NCBI GenBank assembly: GCA_025996815.1
Contig: BNTT01000023.1
Span: 1-32,107, forward strand
Direction of reading: 5' to 3'
DNA length: 32,107 nucleotides
Origin: Bacteroidia bacterium
Lineage (GTDB): Bacteria; Bacteroidota; Bacteroidia; Bacteroidales; Azobacteroidaceae
This document shows, in pieces, positions 1-7,933 of this stretch. The number at the start of each line of letters is the position of its first letter. Positions within the stretch are counted from its first letter, which is position 1. Position numbers and translations under genes: made by a program. Below the pieces are notes generated by a model. It was not told the origin of the DNA. It was given only the letters and a program-made list of their open reading frames with translations, and did no database searches.

Positions 1-105
1 GGCGAAAACCGAAAGCCTTCAATCGGGCTACTGTATATCCCAATTTGTTTGCGTCCGCTTCCATCGGCAGCCATTGCCCAAAGTTGGTCGTTATAGATAA
101 ACGCG
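1..105. repeat. Inverted copy of 431-535 (fold-back at window edge)
   Basis: Bases 1-105 are the exact reverse complement of 431-535, which lie inside the S9 peptidase gene; base 1 pairs with 535 and base 105 with 431, and identity stops abruptly at 106/430. The spacer is 325 bp. A perfect 105-bp inverted copy of an internal coding segment that replaces the gene's own 5' end has no obvious biological role. It is typical of a fold-back chimera from whole-genome amplification or of a mis-assembled contig end. A true inversion-duplication is possible but less likely. Confidence 0.93.
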
Positions 106-2177
106 CTGCCTGTCAGCCTGTGAAAAAAGAGGACGATTCCGCCAAAGATGCCGCATTCATCGAGCGGGCGAGTGTCGAGAGTTTCAAGTTGCTTGTTGCC
201 AACGGTCGCCTGAGCGGTGAGGCGATGCACCTGTTGGGGCAGGTGAGCGATGGTGGTGTTTCGCCCGATGGGAAAACGGTGCTCTACGGGGTGTCTTACG
301 GCGATATTGCGCAGAACAAGCGCAACCGCGAACTGTTTACGGTCGATATTAACGGCAAAAACCGGAAGCAAATCACGCATTCATCGAAAAGTGAGGGCGA
401 TGTGCAGTGGATTAATAATGGCAACGGCATCGCGTTTATCTATAACGACCAACTTTGGGCAATGGCTGCCGATGGAAGCGGACGCAAACAAATTGGGATA
501 TACAGTAGCCCGATTGAAGGCTTTCGGTTTTCGCCCGACGGCAGGAAAGTGCTGTTTATCAGCACCGTGCCCGCTGTGAAACCAAGTTCGGAAATGTATC
601 CCGACCTCGACAAAGCGAGCGGGCGCATCGTCGATAACCTGATGTATAAGCATTGGGACGAATGGGTGGAACGAATCCCGCACCCCTTTCTTGCCGACTT
701 TGACGCCGAAAAAGGCTTAGTCAATGTCATCGACCTGCTCGAAGGCGAGCCGTTTGAGTCGCCGATGCGCCCGTGGGGTGGTATCGAACAGTTGGCGTGG
801 TCGCCCGACAGCAAAACGATTGCCTACACCTGTCGCAAAAAAACGGGCAAGGAGTATGCGCTATCCACCAATTCGGACATTTACCTCTACGACATAGCCT
901 CGAAGATGACCAAAAATCTGACCGAAGGGATGCCGGGTTATGACCAAAACCCCAAATTTTCGGCAGACGGTCAATACCTCGCGTGGCAAAGTATGGCGCG
1001 CGATGGCTACGAGGCGGACAAAAATCGCCTGTTCGTGAAAAACCTCCCGACGGGCGAAAAACGCGACCTGACGCACTATTTCGACTACAACGTGGACGCA
1101 TTTTGCTGGGACAATGCCCACACGATTTATTTTGTGGCTAACAAACTTGGTACCAATCAGTTGTTCAAAGTGGACGCGCCGGCTCCGGTCTTGCCCAACG
1201 AACAATCCATCGCGAAACTCACCGCAGGCGTGCACGACTACGCCTCCGTGGCATACGCCAACAACACGCTGGTGGGGTTGCGCAAATCGATGAGTGCCCC
1301 CCCCGAAGTGTATGCCGTGCGCCTCTCCGACAGCACACAACTCAACATCTCGAAAGAAAACACCGCCCTGCTGGCACACATCACGATGGGGCGCGTGGAA
1401 GAACGCTGGATAAAGACCACCACGGGCGAGGATATGCTGACGTGGGTGATGTATCCACCCGATTTTGACCCCACGAAGAAATATCCGGCGATTTTGTATT
1501 GTCAGGGCGGTCCGCAAAACACGGTGAGCCAATTTTGGTCTACGCGCTGGAACCTCCAAGTGATGGCGGCGCACGACTACATCATCGTGGCACCCAACCG
1601 CCACGGCGTTCCGGGCTTCGGTCAGAAATGGAACGAGCAAATCAGCGGCGACTACGGCGGGCAAAATATGCGCGACTATCTCGCGGCGATTGATGCGCTG
1701 GCAAAAGAACCGTTTGTGGATGAAACGCGCTTGGGCTGCACCGGAGCAAGTTACGGCGGCTTTTCCGTCTTTTGGCTGGCGGGCAACCACAACAAGCGAT
1801 TCAAAGCCTTCTGGGCGCACGCCGGCATCTTCAACGTAGAAGCGCAATACCTCGAAACCGAAGAAATGTGGTTCGCCAACTGGGATTTAGGTGGCGCATT
1901 CTGGGACAAAACCAACGCCACCGCACAACGGTCGTTCGCCAACTCCCCCCACAAATTCGTCGACAAATGGGACACCCCCATAGCCATCTCGCACGGCGAA
2001 TTAGACTACCGCATCCTCGCCTCCCAAGGCATGCAAGCCTTCAACGCCGCCCAACTGCGAGGCATCCCCTCCCGCCTCCTCATCTATCCCAACGAGAATC
2101 ATTGGATTTCCCAGCCGCAGAATGGGGTGCTGTTTTACAGGGAGTTTTTTCGGTGGTTTGATGCTTATTTGAAATGA
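45..2177 (+). CDS. S9 family serine peptidase, DPP5-like, 5' end artefactual
   Basis: Prolyl-oligopeptidase-family (S9) exopeptidase, expected to cut dipeptides from peptides in the periplasm. The N-terminal part carries WD40/TolB-like propeller repeats (recurrent SPDGK, SPDSK and SADGQ motifs) and the C-terminal part is an alpha/beta hydrolase. The triad is readable in ORF numbering: Ser569 in GASYGG, Asp654 in HGELDYR, His686 in ENHW. The segment around MYPDLDK...MYKHWDEW resembles, from memory, Porphyromonas DPP5. The TTG at 45 and the first ~20 codons come from the inverted copy at 1-105; authentic sequence begins near 106, where AAC-QPVKKED looks like the end of a lipobox, so the real protein is probably a lipoprotein whose signal peptide is missing. 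The C-terminal end is intact. GC-rich, unlike the next four genes. Confidence 0.88.
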   Translation: MFASASIGSHCPKLVVIDKRAACQPVKKEDDSAKDAAFIERASVESFKLLVANGRLSGEAMHLLGQVSDGGVSPDGKTVLYGVSYGDIAQNKRNRELFTVDINGKNRKQITHSSKSEGDVQWINNGNGIAFIYNDQLWAMAADGSGRKQIGIYSSPIEGFRFSPDGRKVLFISTVPAVKPSSEMYPDLDKASGRIVDNLMYKHWDEWVERIPHPFLADFDAEKGLVNVIDLLEGEPFESPMRPWGGIEQLAWSPDSKTIAYTCRKKTGKEYALSTNSDIYLYDIASKMTKNLTEGMPGYDQNPKFSADGQYLAWQSMARDGYEADKNRLFVKNLPTGEKRDLTHYFDYNVDAFCWDNAHTIYFVANKLGTNQLFKVDAPAPVLPNEQSIAKLTAGVHDYASVAYANNTLVGLRKSMSAPPEVYAVRLSDSTQLNISKENTALLAHITMGRVEERWIKTTTGEDMLTWVMYPPDFDPTKKYPAILYCQGGPQNTVSQFWSTRWNLQVMAAHDYIIVAPNRHGVPGFGQKWNEQISGDYGGQNMRDYLAAIDALAKEPFVDETRLGCTGASYGGFSVFWLAGNHNKRFKAFWAHAGIFNVEAQYLETEEMWFANWDLGGAFWDKTNATAQRSFANSPHKFVDKWDTPIAISHGELDYRILASQGMQAFNAAQLRGIPSRLLIYPNENHWISQPQNGVLFYREFFRWFDAYLK

Positions 2178-2196
2178 AAAAAATGATGACCCAATA

Positions 2197-2949
2197 ATGA
2201 CACAATTAAATAAAGACGAACAGAAAACATTAGAAAGTATCAAAGCAACACCTTATATGGTGAAAACTATTGCTTTGGTTGAAAATTTTGTTGCCCAAAA
2301 CAACGGTGATTATTTGGCTGTTTTTGACGAAATTTTTCGTATTCTGAATGAAGCAAAAACTGCTGTTGATGGATATTTGAAAGAGAGAAAAGACAAAGGC
2401 GAGATTAAAGACGAAAAACAAGCATTAAAATCTATTGCGGGTAATTCTTTTTCGCTGGCGTTGGTTTATATCTTTTTGAAAAATAAAGAATTAGGGAATG
2501 TTCGTGAAGGTATTTTTATCACAAGCCAAATTTCAAAAGTTCCGTCTTTCAAAGAAGTTTCGATTATCAATGTTGATGGAGAAACACAAAAACCTGACTG
2601 TGATTTGGTTATTTATTCGTTGAACGAAGATAAATCACTGAAAAAATGTATGATTTTGTCGCTCAAAACTTCTTTGCGAGAACGGGCTGGGCAAACATAC
2701 AAATGGAAACTTTTAATGGAAATTGCAAGTTCCAAAAACGCTATCAAAGAAAAATATAACATTGAGTATAATCCCGAAAAAATGCCTTTGGTTGCATTTG
2801 CAACCGTTAATTTTTATAACGAAATCAACAATCCGCAACACAGGGGAATGTTTAAGTTTTTCGACCAATCATTTATTGCAAAGCCAATTGATGCCGATTT
2901 TATCGCAAGAATGTCCACTTTGCCCGAATATGTAAATCAAAATTTGTAA
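2197..2949 (+). CDS. Type II restriction endonuclease, PD-(D/E)XK, possibly BsaWI-like
   Basis: 250 aa, a usual size for a homodimeric type II endonuclease. A PD-(D/E)XK core is readable: PDCD at residues 133-136 and S-L-K at 155-157, followed by KTSLRERAGQTYKWK. The KTSLRER signature is one I associate with type II enzymes such as the BsaWI or DpnII groups, so the assignment is by motif and context, and the recognition site is not predictable. It lies 19 bp after the S9 gene and 6 bp before a TSPPY methyltransferase, the classic endonuclease-methyltransferase pair. Much more AT-rich than the flanking peptidase and mutS2 genes, suggesting horizontal acquisition. ATG at 2197; no Shine-Dalgarno and no clear promoter box in the 19-bp gap. 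Confidence 0.75.
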   Translation: MTQLNKDEQKTLESIKATPYMVKTIALVENFVAQNNGDYLAVFDEIFRILNEAKTAVDGYLKERKDKGEIKDEKQALKSIAGNSFSLALVYIFLKNKELGNVREGIFITSQISKVPSFKEVSIINVDGETQKPDCDLVIYSLNEDKSLKKCMILSLKTSLRERAGQTYKWKLLMEIASSKNAIKEKYNIEYNPEKMPLVAFATVNFYNEINNPQHRGMFKFFDQSFIAKPIDADFIARMSTLPEYVNQNL

Positions 2950-2955
2950 TATAAT

Positions 2956-4197
2956 ATGTATCAAGTAGTTAGAAATACAAAATACGACTTTGCAGGTCAA
3001 TCTTATGCAACGGTTTATCCGAATTTGCATAAATATCCTGCAACAATGTTGCCTCAAATTGGCATTGAAATTCTAAATGAATTAAATGTAAAATCGGGGC
3101 GATTACTTGACCCTTATTGCGGTTCGGGAAGTTCGTTTGCAAGCGGGCTGGAGTGTGGCATTACCGAAATGTATGGCTTTGATATAAATCCTCTGGCTGT
3201 TTTGATTTCGAGTGTTCGTTTTACCAAAGTATCTGTCAATGAACTTATTGAAGCAAAAAGAGAATTAAGAAATAATGTTTATGAATTTTTAAAAGACGAA
3301 AAAAATATAGAAACGCTACAACGCCCACAAATTACAAACATTGATTTTTGGTTTTCAAAAGAAGTGTCTGATAATCTCATTGTTGTAAAGCATTTCATAG
3401 ATAAAATTCAAGACAAAAAAATTAAACGCTTTTTCTTAATTCCGTTTTCTGAAACAGTTAGAGAATGTTCCTACACGAGAAACAATGAATTTAAGTTGTT
3501 CAGAATGAAAGAGAAAGATTTATTGACTTTTAATCCTGATGTTATCGGCGTTTATCTCAATAAATTGGGAAATACGATTTTTTTGTATTCAAATTTTTAT
3601 TTTCCAAAGTTACAGGCAAATACGAAAATAAATGTGCAATATTCTGATTTTCAGCCAGAAAATGAAAGTTACGATGTTGTTTTAACAAGTCCGCCGTATG
3701 GCGACAGCCGCACTACGGTTGCTTATGGACAATTTTCTACTTTATCAAATGAATGGTTAGGCATTGATTATGCTCGCAAAATTGACGGAATGTTGATGGG
3801 TGGAGTGAAACCCAAACAAAAAATTGAAGCGGGAATAATTGCTGATTATATTTCTGAAATTGATAAAATTGATAATAAGCGTGCTTTGGAAGTTTCGGCG
3901 TTTTATTACGATTTGGAAAGTTCGATAAATAAAGTTGCCAAAAGCATAAAAAAAGGCGGAAAATCAATTTATGTAGTCGGCAATCGCACGGTTAAAAATG
4001 TGCAACTGCCAACCGACCAATTTATTGCAGAAAAATTTGAGCATAATGGCTTTAAGCATTTAATTACTTACAAACGAGCATTAAGCAGTAAATCAATGCC
4101 AAGCCGTAATTCCCCAACCAACGAAGCGGGAAAAACTGTAAGTACAATGCTTTGGGAATTTGTGGTTATTTGTGAGAAAAATAGAGAAAGAATGTAA
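2956..4197 (+). CDS. DNA methyltransferase, TSPPY (N4-cytosine) type
   Basis: 413 aa SAM-dependent DNA methyltransferase. Motif X-like segment near residues 11-35, motif I LLDPYCGSGS at 50-59, then about 185 residues before the catalytic motif IV TSPPYGDS at 244-251. TSPPY normally marks N4-cytosine methylation. Motif I precedes IV with a long region between, where the target-recognition part is probably held. It is the protective partner of the endonuclease 6 bp upstream and probably shares its transcript. AT-rich like its neighbours. The downstream gene starts 15 bp later on the same strand. The family call is solid; target and modified base are inferred. Confidence 0.87.
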   Translation: MYQVVRNTKYDFAGQSYATVYPNLHKYPATMLPQIGIEILNELNVKSGRLLDPYCGSGSSFASGLECGITEMYGFDINPLAVLISSVRFTKVSVNELIEAKRELRNNVYEFLKDEKNIETLQRPQITNIDFWFSKEVSDNLIVVKHFIDKIQDKKIKRFFLIPFSETVRECSYTRNNEFKLFRMKEKDLLTFNPDVIGVYLNKLGNTIFLYSNFYFPKLQANTKINVQYSDFQPENESYDVVLTSPPYGDSRTTVAYGQFSTLSNEWLGIDYARKIDGMLMGGVKPKQKIEAGIIADYISEIDKIDNKRALEVSAFYYDLESSINKVAKSIKKGGKSIYVVGNRTVKNVQLPTDQFIAEKFEHNGFKHLITYKRALSSKSMPSRNSPTNEAGKTVSTMLWEFVVICEKNRERM

Positions 4198-4212
4198 ATT
4201 ATAAAATAAGAC

Positions 4213-4560
4213 GTGGAACAGAAAATTACTTGCTTGCAGGATTTGTTAGATTGGATTAACAATAGCGATGTTTGCACTGTTACAGAAACAGGTGACGATT
4301 ATTTTATAGTCGAAGCCCCGAACAATGCCGATGTTTATGTGCATTATGAAGCAGATGATGAAATAGACGATATTGTTAAGAAAACAATGGAAAGTTTGTA
4401 TGATTTTGATGCCGACGAGCGGTTTGAGGAATTATGGGAACCGGGTTTTGTTTCACAGAATCATTTCAGACCAAGCCAATTTATCAAAATGTTGCAGAAA
4501 GATGAGGAAACATTTAGAGGGTTGGCGGGGGAATTGAGAGAATTAGACACGGAATATTAA
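4213..4560 (+). CDS. Very acidic small protein of unknown function
   Basis: 115 aa starting at GTG 4213. Not recognised. About 30 Asp/Glu against 9 Lys/Arg give a net charge near -21. There is no signal peptide or membrane segment, so it should be cytosolic. The second half reads like a helical motif (ADERFEELWEPGF then RPSQFIKMLQKDEETFRGLA). It sits 15 bp after the methyltransferase and 22 bp before the AbiJ-like gene on the same strand, sharing their AT-rich composition, so it is probably co-transcribed with the defence genes. Possible roles, all inference, are a regulator of the R-M pair, a DNA-mimic type protein, or an antidote to the neighbouring abortive-infection protein. Confidence 0.72.
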   Translation: MEQKITCLQDLLDWINNSDVCTVTETGDDYFIVEAPNNADVYVHYEADDEIDDIVKKTMESLYDFDADERFEELWEPGFVSQNHFRPSQFIKMLQKDEETFRGLAGELRELDTEY

Positions 4561-4582
4561 TTTGGTAAAAAATATAAAGATC

Positions 4583-5383
4583 ATGTATAACGAAACATTT
4601 TCTAAGCGACAAGGCTTTTTTCAATTAAAGGAAAAAGAAATTATTATTCGTGAAGATGCACCCGAAGGGTTTCGAGGCTTTTTACGAATGGCTTTTTACG
4701 ACTTAAATAAAAAGCCTTCTGACTTGCGAGCAATCGTAACAAGAGTTTTAAAAATTCCACCTGACAGTGACAACTGGTCTGAATATCCAAATATTGATGG
4801 CGAGGTTGAACAACTTTTAGAAAATTGTGAATGGTATTTGATTTATGATATAATAGAAAAAATTATTCAGAAACTCAACTTTGGTGGTGAAAAAGAAAAA
4901 TTCACTACTGAAATAAATGAATATTTCATTGCCAATGGTATAGGTTGGAAAATTGTTAGTGAACATATTGAAACTCGTGGAGATGAAGTGTTTGAAACAG
5001 CCGTCAATACTGTAGTATCAGTTCTTGAAACAGCAAAGTTGCCAACGGCTAAAACAGAGATAAGAGAGGCGATTAATGACTTATCAAGACGACCAACCCC
5101 TGACATAACTGGCGCAATACAGCATTCATTGGCTTGTTTAGAATGTGTTACAAGAGAGTATGTAGGCGACTCAAAATCAACGCTTGGAGATTTGATAAAA
5201 AAGTTTCCTAATGCAATTCCTTCACCCCTTGACCAAGCTGTTACAAAGATTTGGGGCTTTACGTCAGAACAAGGTAGGCATTTAAGAGAAGGACAAGCTC
5301 CTGAATATGTAGAGGCTGAGCTGGTCGTTGAAGTAACTTCTGCGATTGCCACTTATTTGGGTAAAAAATTTTGTCAAAGATGA
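4583..5383 (+). CDS. AbiJ-like abortive-infection protein
   Basis: 266 aa from ATG 4583; an in-frame TTG at 4562 would add seven residues, but the ATG gives the more natural FSKRQGF start. The N-terminal ~95 residues (FSKRQGFFQ, PEGFRGFLRMAFYDL, WYLIYDIIEKI) match my memory of the AbiJ_NTD4 domain of phage-abortive proteins. The C-terminal half (SLACLECVTREYVGD, STLGDLIKKF, AVTKIWGFTSEQGRHLREG, AELVVEVTSAIATYL) is helical and resembles the HEPN-like or Abi-C domain usually attached to it; the Arg/His of GRHLREG are candidate active-site residues. Last gene of the AT-rich islet. mutS2 begins 16 bp downstream. Family call from pattern recognition, untested by search. Confidence 0.68.
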   Translation: MYNETFSKRQGFFQLKEKEIIIREDAPEGFRGFLRMAFYDLNKKPSDLRAIVTRVLKIPPDSDNWSEYPNIDGEVEQLLENCEWYLIYDIIEKIIQKLNFGGEKEKFTTEINEYFIANGIGWKIVSEHIETRGDEVFETAVNTVVSVLETAKLPTAKTEIREAINDLSRRPTPDITGAIQHSLACLECVTREYVGDSKSTLGDLIKKFPNAIPSPLDQAVTKIWGFTSEQGRHLREGQAPEYVEAELVVEVTSAIATYLGKKFCQR

Positions 5384-5399
5384 ATTTTCGCACAAAGCA

Positions 5400-7895
5400 A
5401 TGATTTACCCCCAAAATTACGAACAAAAAATAGCCTTCGACAACATCCGCCAACTACTGGCGGCGCGCTGCCTCTCGCCATTAGGGACAGAAAAGGTGGA
5501 GGAGATGGCTTTTTCTGCCGAGCCGGAGGCGATTCGGACGCTGCTGCATCAGACTGCCGAGATGACACAGGTGCTGCGCGATGCCGATGCTTTCCCGTCC
5601 GACAACTTTTTCGATGTGCGCGAGGCATTAAAGAAAATTCGCGTTGATGGCACTTATTTGCTTGAAAATGAATTGTTTGACATTAAGCGGTCGCTGGATA
5701 CTATCAACACTATCGTGAAATTTTTCGCAACGCCTCTCCCCCCTGAGGGGGGCAGGGGGGGCTATTTCCCGCATTTGCAGGCTTTGGCTGCCGACGTGCC
5801 CGTTTTTCCCGATTTGTGCAGGCAGATTGAGCGGATTCTTGACCCTTTTGGGCACGTTAAGGATAGTGCTTCGCCCGAATTGGCAGAGATTCGGCGGCAG
5901 TTGGCGCAGACTGCCAACAGCATTTCAAAGACGCTCAACAGCATTTTGCGGAGTGCGCAGGCGGAGGGGCTGGTCGAAAAAGACGTGGCGCCCACCATGC
6001 GCGACGGGCGGCTCGTGATACCGATTTCGCCCGCTTTCAAACGCAAGTTGCGCGGCATTGTGCACGACGAATCCGCCACCGGCAAGACCGTTTTCATTGA
6101 GCCTGCCGAGGTGGTGGAAGCCAACAACAAGATTCGCGAACTGGAAAGCGAGGAAAGGCGCGAAATCATCCGCCTCCTGACGCTATTCACCGACAAAATT
6201 CGCCCGCTGACACCGGAAATCCGCGAATCCTACCAATTTTTGGCGCAAATCGACTTTATCCGCGCCAAAGCACTGTTTGCCCTAAGCATCGACGCCACCT
6301 TGCCAACGGTAGAAAATCAGCCGCTTATAGACTGGATTCACGCCATTCACCCCCTGCTGCTGCTTTCGCACCGCAAGCAGAAGAAGCCGGTGGTGCCGCT
6401 GGATTTGGAACTGGGTAAGGGGTATAAGGTAGAGGGTGATAGGCTTCTCATCATTTCCGGACCCAACGCCGGCGGCAAATCGGTGCTCTTGAAAACCGTT
6501 GGGCTGCTGCAATATATGCTGCAATCGGGACTTTTAATTCCGGTGGACGAACGCTCCAAAGTGGGTATTTTCAAGGATATTTTCTTGGATATTGGCGACG
6601 AGCAGTCTATTGAAAATGATTTGAGCACCTACAGTTCGCACTTGACGAATATGAAGGCGATGGTCAAAAACGTGTCTGCCCACTCGCTGCTGCTGATTGA
6701 CGAATTTGGCGGCGGCACCGAGCCGCAGATTGGGGGTGCCATCGCTGAGGCTCTTTTGCACCGTTTCAACGACAAGGGCAGTTTTGGCATTATCACCACG
6801 CACTATCAAAACCTCAAATCGTTTGCCGAAAATCACGCGGGGGTGGTCAATGGCGCGATGCTCTACGACCGCCACGAGATGCAGCCGCTTTTTCGCCTTT
6901 CCATCGGCAACCCCGGCAGTTCGTTTGCCATCGAAATAGCCCGCAAAATAGGCTTGCCCGAAGACGTGATTGCCGAAGCCTCCGACATTGTGGGGCAGGA
7001 TTACGTCGCGATGGACAAATACCTGCAAGACATCGTCCGCGACAAACGGTATTGGGAAAACAAGCGACAAAAAATCCACCAACAGGAAAAACACCTCGAA
7101 GAACTGACCGAACGCTACACCGCCAAATTCGACAAGGTAGAAACCCAACGCAAAGAAATCATCGCCCAAGCCCAAGCAGAAGCCGAAAAACTCCTCGCCG
7201 AAGCCAACGCCACCATCGAAAAAACCATCCGCGAAATCAAAGAGGCACAGGCAGAGAAGGAACGGACGAAGGCAGCGCGGCAAAATTTGAACGAAGTTAG
7301 GTTGAAGGTAAAAGGTGAAGGATTAAAGGTAGAAGGTGAAAGGTTAAAGGTGAAAGGTGAAAGACCCTCTACCTTCCACCCTTCACCCTCCACCCTCTAC
7401 CCTCCACCCTCCACCCTCTACCCTTCACCCATCGCCGTTGGCGATACCGTCCGCATTCGCGGGCAGCAAACGGCGGGCGAAGTGTTGGAAATTCAGGGCA
7501 AAAACGCCGTTGTAGCCTTCGGCGCATTAAAAACGACGAGCAAAATCAGCCAATTGGAAAAAACCAGCCGCAGCCGGCTGAAAAAGGAGTCATCCCGCCC
7601 GCAAATCATACTTGCCAATAGTGCCGACACGCTGTCTGCCAAAAAACAAAATTTCAGCATGGAATTAGACCTGCGCGGGATGCGAGCCGACGAAGCCCTG
7701 CAAGCCCTGATGTATTACCTCGACGACGCAATCCAATGCAATGCCGGGCGCGTCCGCATCCTGCACGGCACCGGCACCGGCGCACTGCGCCAAATCACCC
7801 GCGACTATCTCCACACCGCCGCAGGCGTTGCCAATTATCAGGATGAGCACGTGCAGTTGGGTGGGGCGGGCGTTACGGTGGTGGAATTGGCGTGA
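5400..7895 (+). CDS. mutS2: Endonuclease MutS2
   Basis: 831 aa from ATG 5400 (MIYPQNYEQKIAFDNIR); an in-frame upstream extension to 5346 overlaps the previous gene and is unlikely. MutS-family ATPase acting on branched DNA and, in other bacteria, on collided ribosomes. Walker A GPNAGGKS at 354-361, Walker B LLLIDEFGGGTEP with Asp434/Glu435, a long coiled coil about 540-635, a small KOW-like segment (VGDTVRIRG), and a C-terminal Smr nuclease domain with LDLRG at 756-760 and HGTGTG at 789-794. Unusual: two low-complexity DNA repeats are inserted in frame, a C6-TGA-G6 palindrome near residue 111 and a ~42-residue heptanucleotide-repeat tract at ~636-678 between coiled coil and KOW segment. Both keep the frame open. 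Confidence 0.95.
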   Translation: MIYPQNYEQKIAFDNIRQLLAARCLSPLGTEKVEEMAFSAEPEAIRTLLHQTAEMTQVLRDADAFPSDNFFDVREALKKIRVDGTYLLENELFDIKRSLDTINTIVKFFATPLPPEGGRGGYFPHLQALAADVPVFPDLCRQIERILDPFGHVKDSASPELAEIRRQLAQTANSISKTLNSILRSAQAEGLVEKDVAPTMRDGRLVIPISPAFKRKLRGIVHDESATGKTVFIEPAEVVEANNKIRELESEERREIIRLLTLFTDKIRPLTPEIRESYQFLAQIDFIRAKALFALSIDATLPTVENQPLIDWIHAIHPLLLLSHRKQKKPVVPLDLELGKGYKVEGDRLLIISGPNAGGKSVLLKTVGLLQYMLQSGLLIPVDERSKVGIFKDIFLDIGDEQSIENDLSTYSSHLTNMKAMVKNVSAHSLLLIDEFGGGTEPQIGGAIAEALLHRFNDKGSFGIITTHYQNLKSFAENHAGVVNGAMLYDRHEMQPLFRLSIGNPGSSFAIEIARKIGLPEDVIAEASDIVGQDYVAMDKYLQDIVRDKRYWENKRQKIHQQEKHLEELTERYTAKFDKVETQRKEIIAQAQAEAEKLLAEANATIEKTIREIKEAQAEKERTKAARQNLNEVRLKVKGEGLKVEGERLKVKGERPSTFHPSPSTLYPPPSTLYPSPIAVGDTVRIRGQQTAGEVLEIQGKNAVVAFGALKTTSKISQLEKTSRSRLKKESSRPQIILANSADTLSAKKQNFSMELDLRGMRADEALQALMYYLDDAIQCNAGRVRILHGTGTGALRQITRDYLHTAAGVANYQDEHVQLGGAGVTVVELA
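5730..5763. repeat. In-frame palindromic element in mutS2
   Basis: Within the MutS2 N-terminal domain the DNA reads CCCCCC-TGA-GGGGGG (5738-5752) followed by a second G-run. It encodes TPLPPEGGRGG, unlike the surrounding globular sequence. Similar C-run/TGA/G-run palindromes are, from memory, dispersed between and within genes of Bacteroidales. It looks like an in-frame insertion; the repeat family is inferred. Confidence 0.55.
7306..7432. repeat. Heptanucleotide inverted repeat tract inside mutS2
   Basis: The first half is built of units like AAGGTGA/AAGGTTA and the second half of their complements (CCCTCTA, CCCTCCA, CCCTTCA), so the RNA could fold into a long hairpin. It encodes a basic LKVKGEGLKVEGERLKVKGE stretch and then PSTLYPPPSTLYPSP. 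It lies at a domain linker. A related tract occurs at about 28368-28455 in another gene. Gain or loss of one 7-bp unit would shift the frame. Confidence 0.85.
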
Positions 7896-7933
7896 TTATT
7901 AGTTTAGCGCATTCAGCCTCTCACTTATTTGCT

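Noticed and set aside
1296..1304. C run in the S9 gene as a second slippage site
   Set aside because: The frame continues correctly through it into the catalytic domain, so there is no sign of a shift.
861..1847. 328-aa antisense ORF in the S9 gene
   Set aside because: His/Arg/Val-rich shadow of a GC-rich coding frame; the opposite strand has clear S9 motifs.
6410..6450. A third heptamer-type insertion before MutS2 Walker A (GKGYKVEGDR)
   Set aside because: Only one or two degenerate units and about the length expected for the family; likely coincidence.
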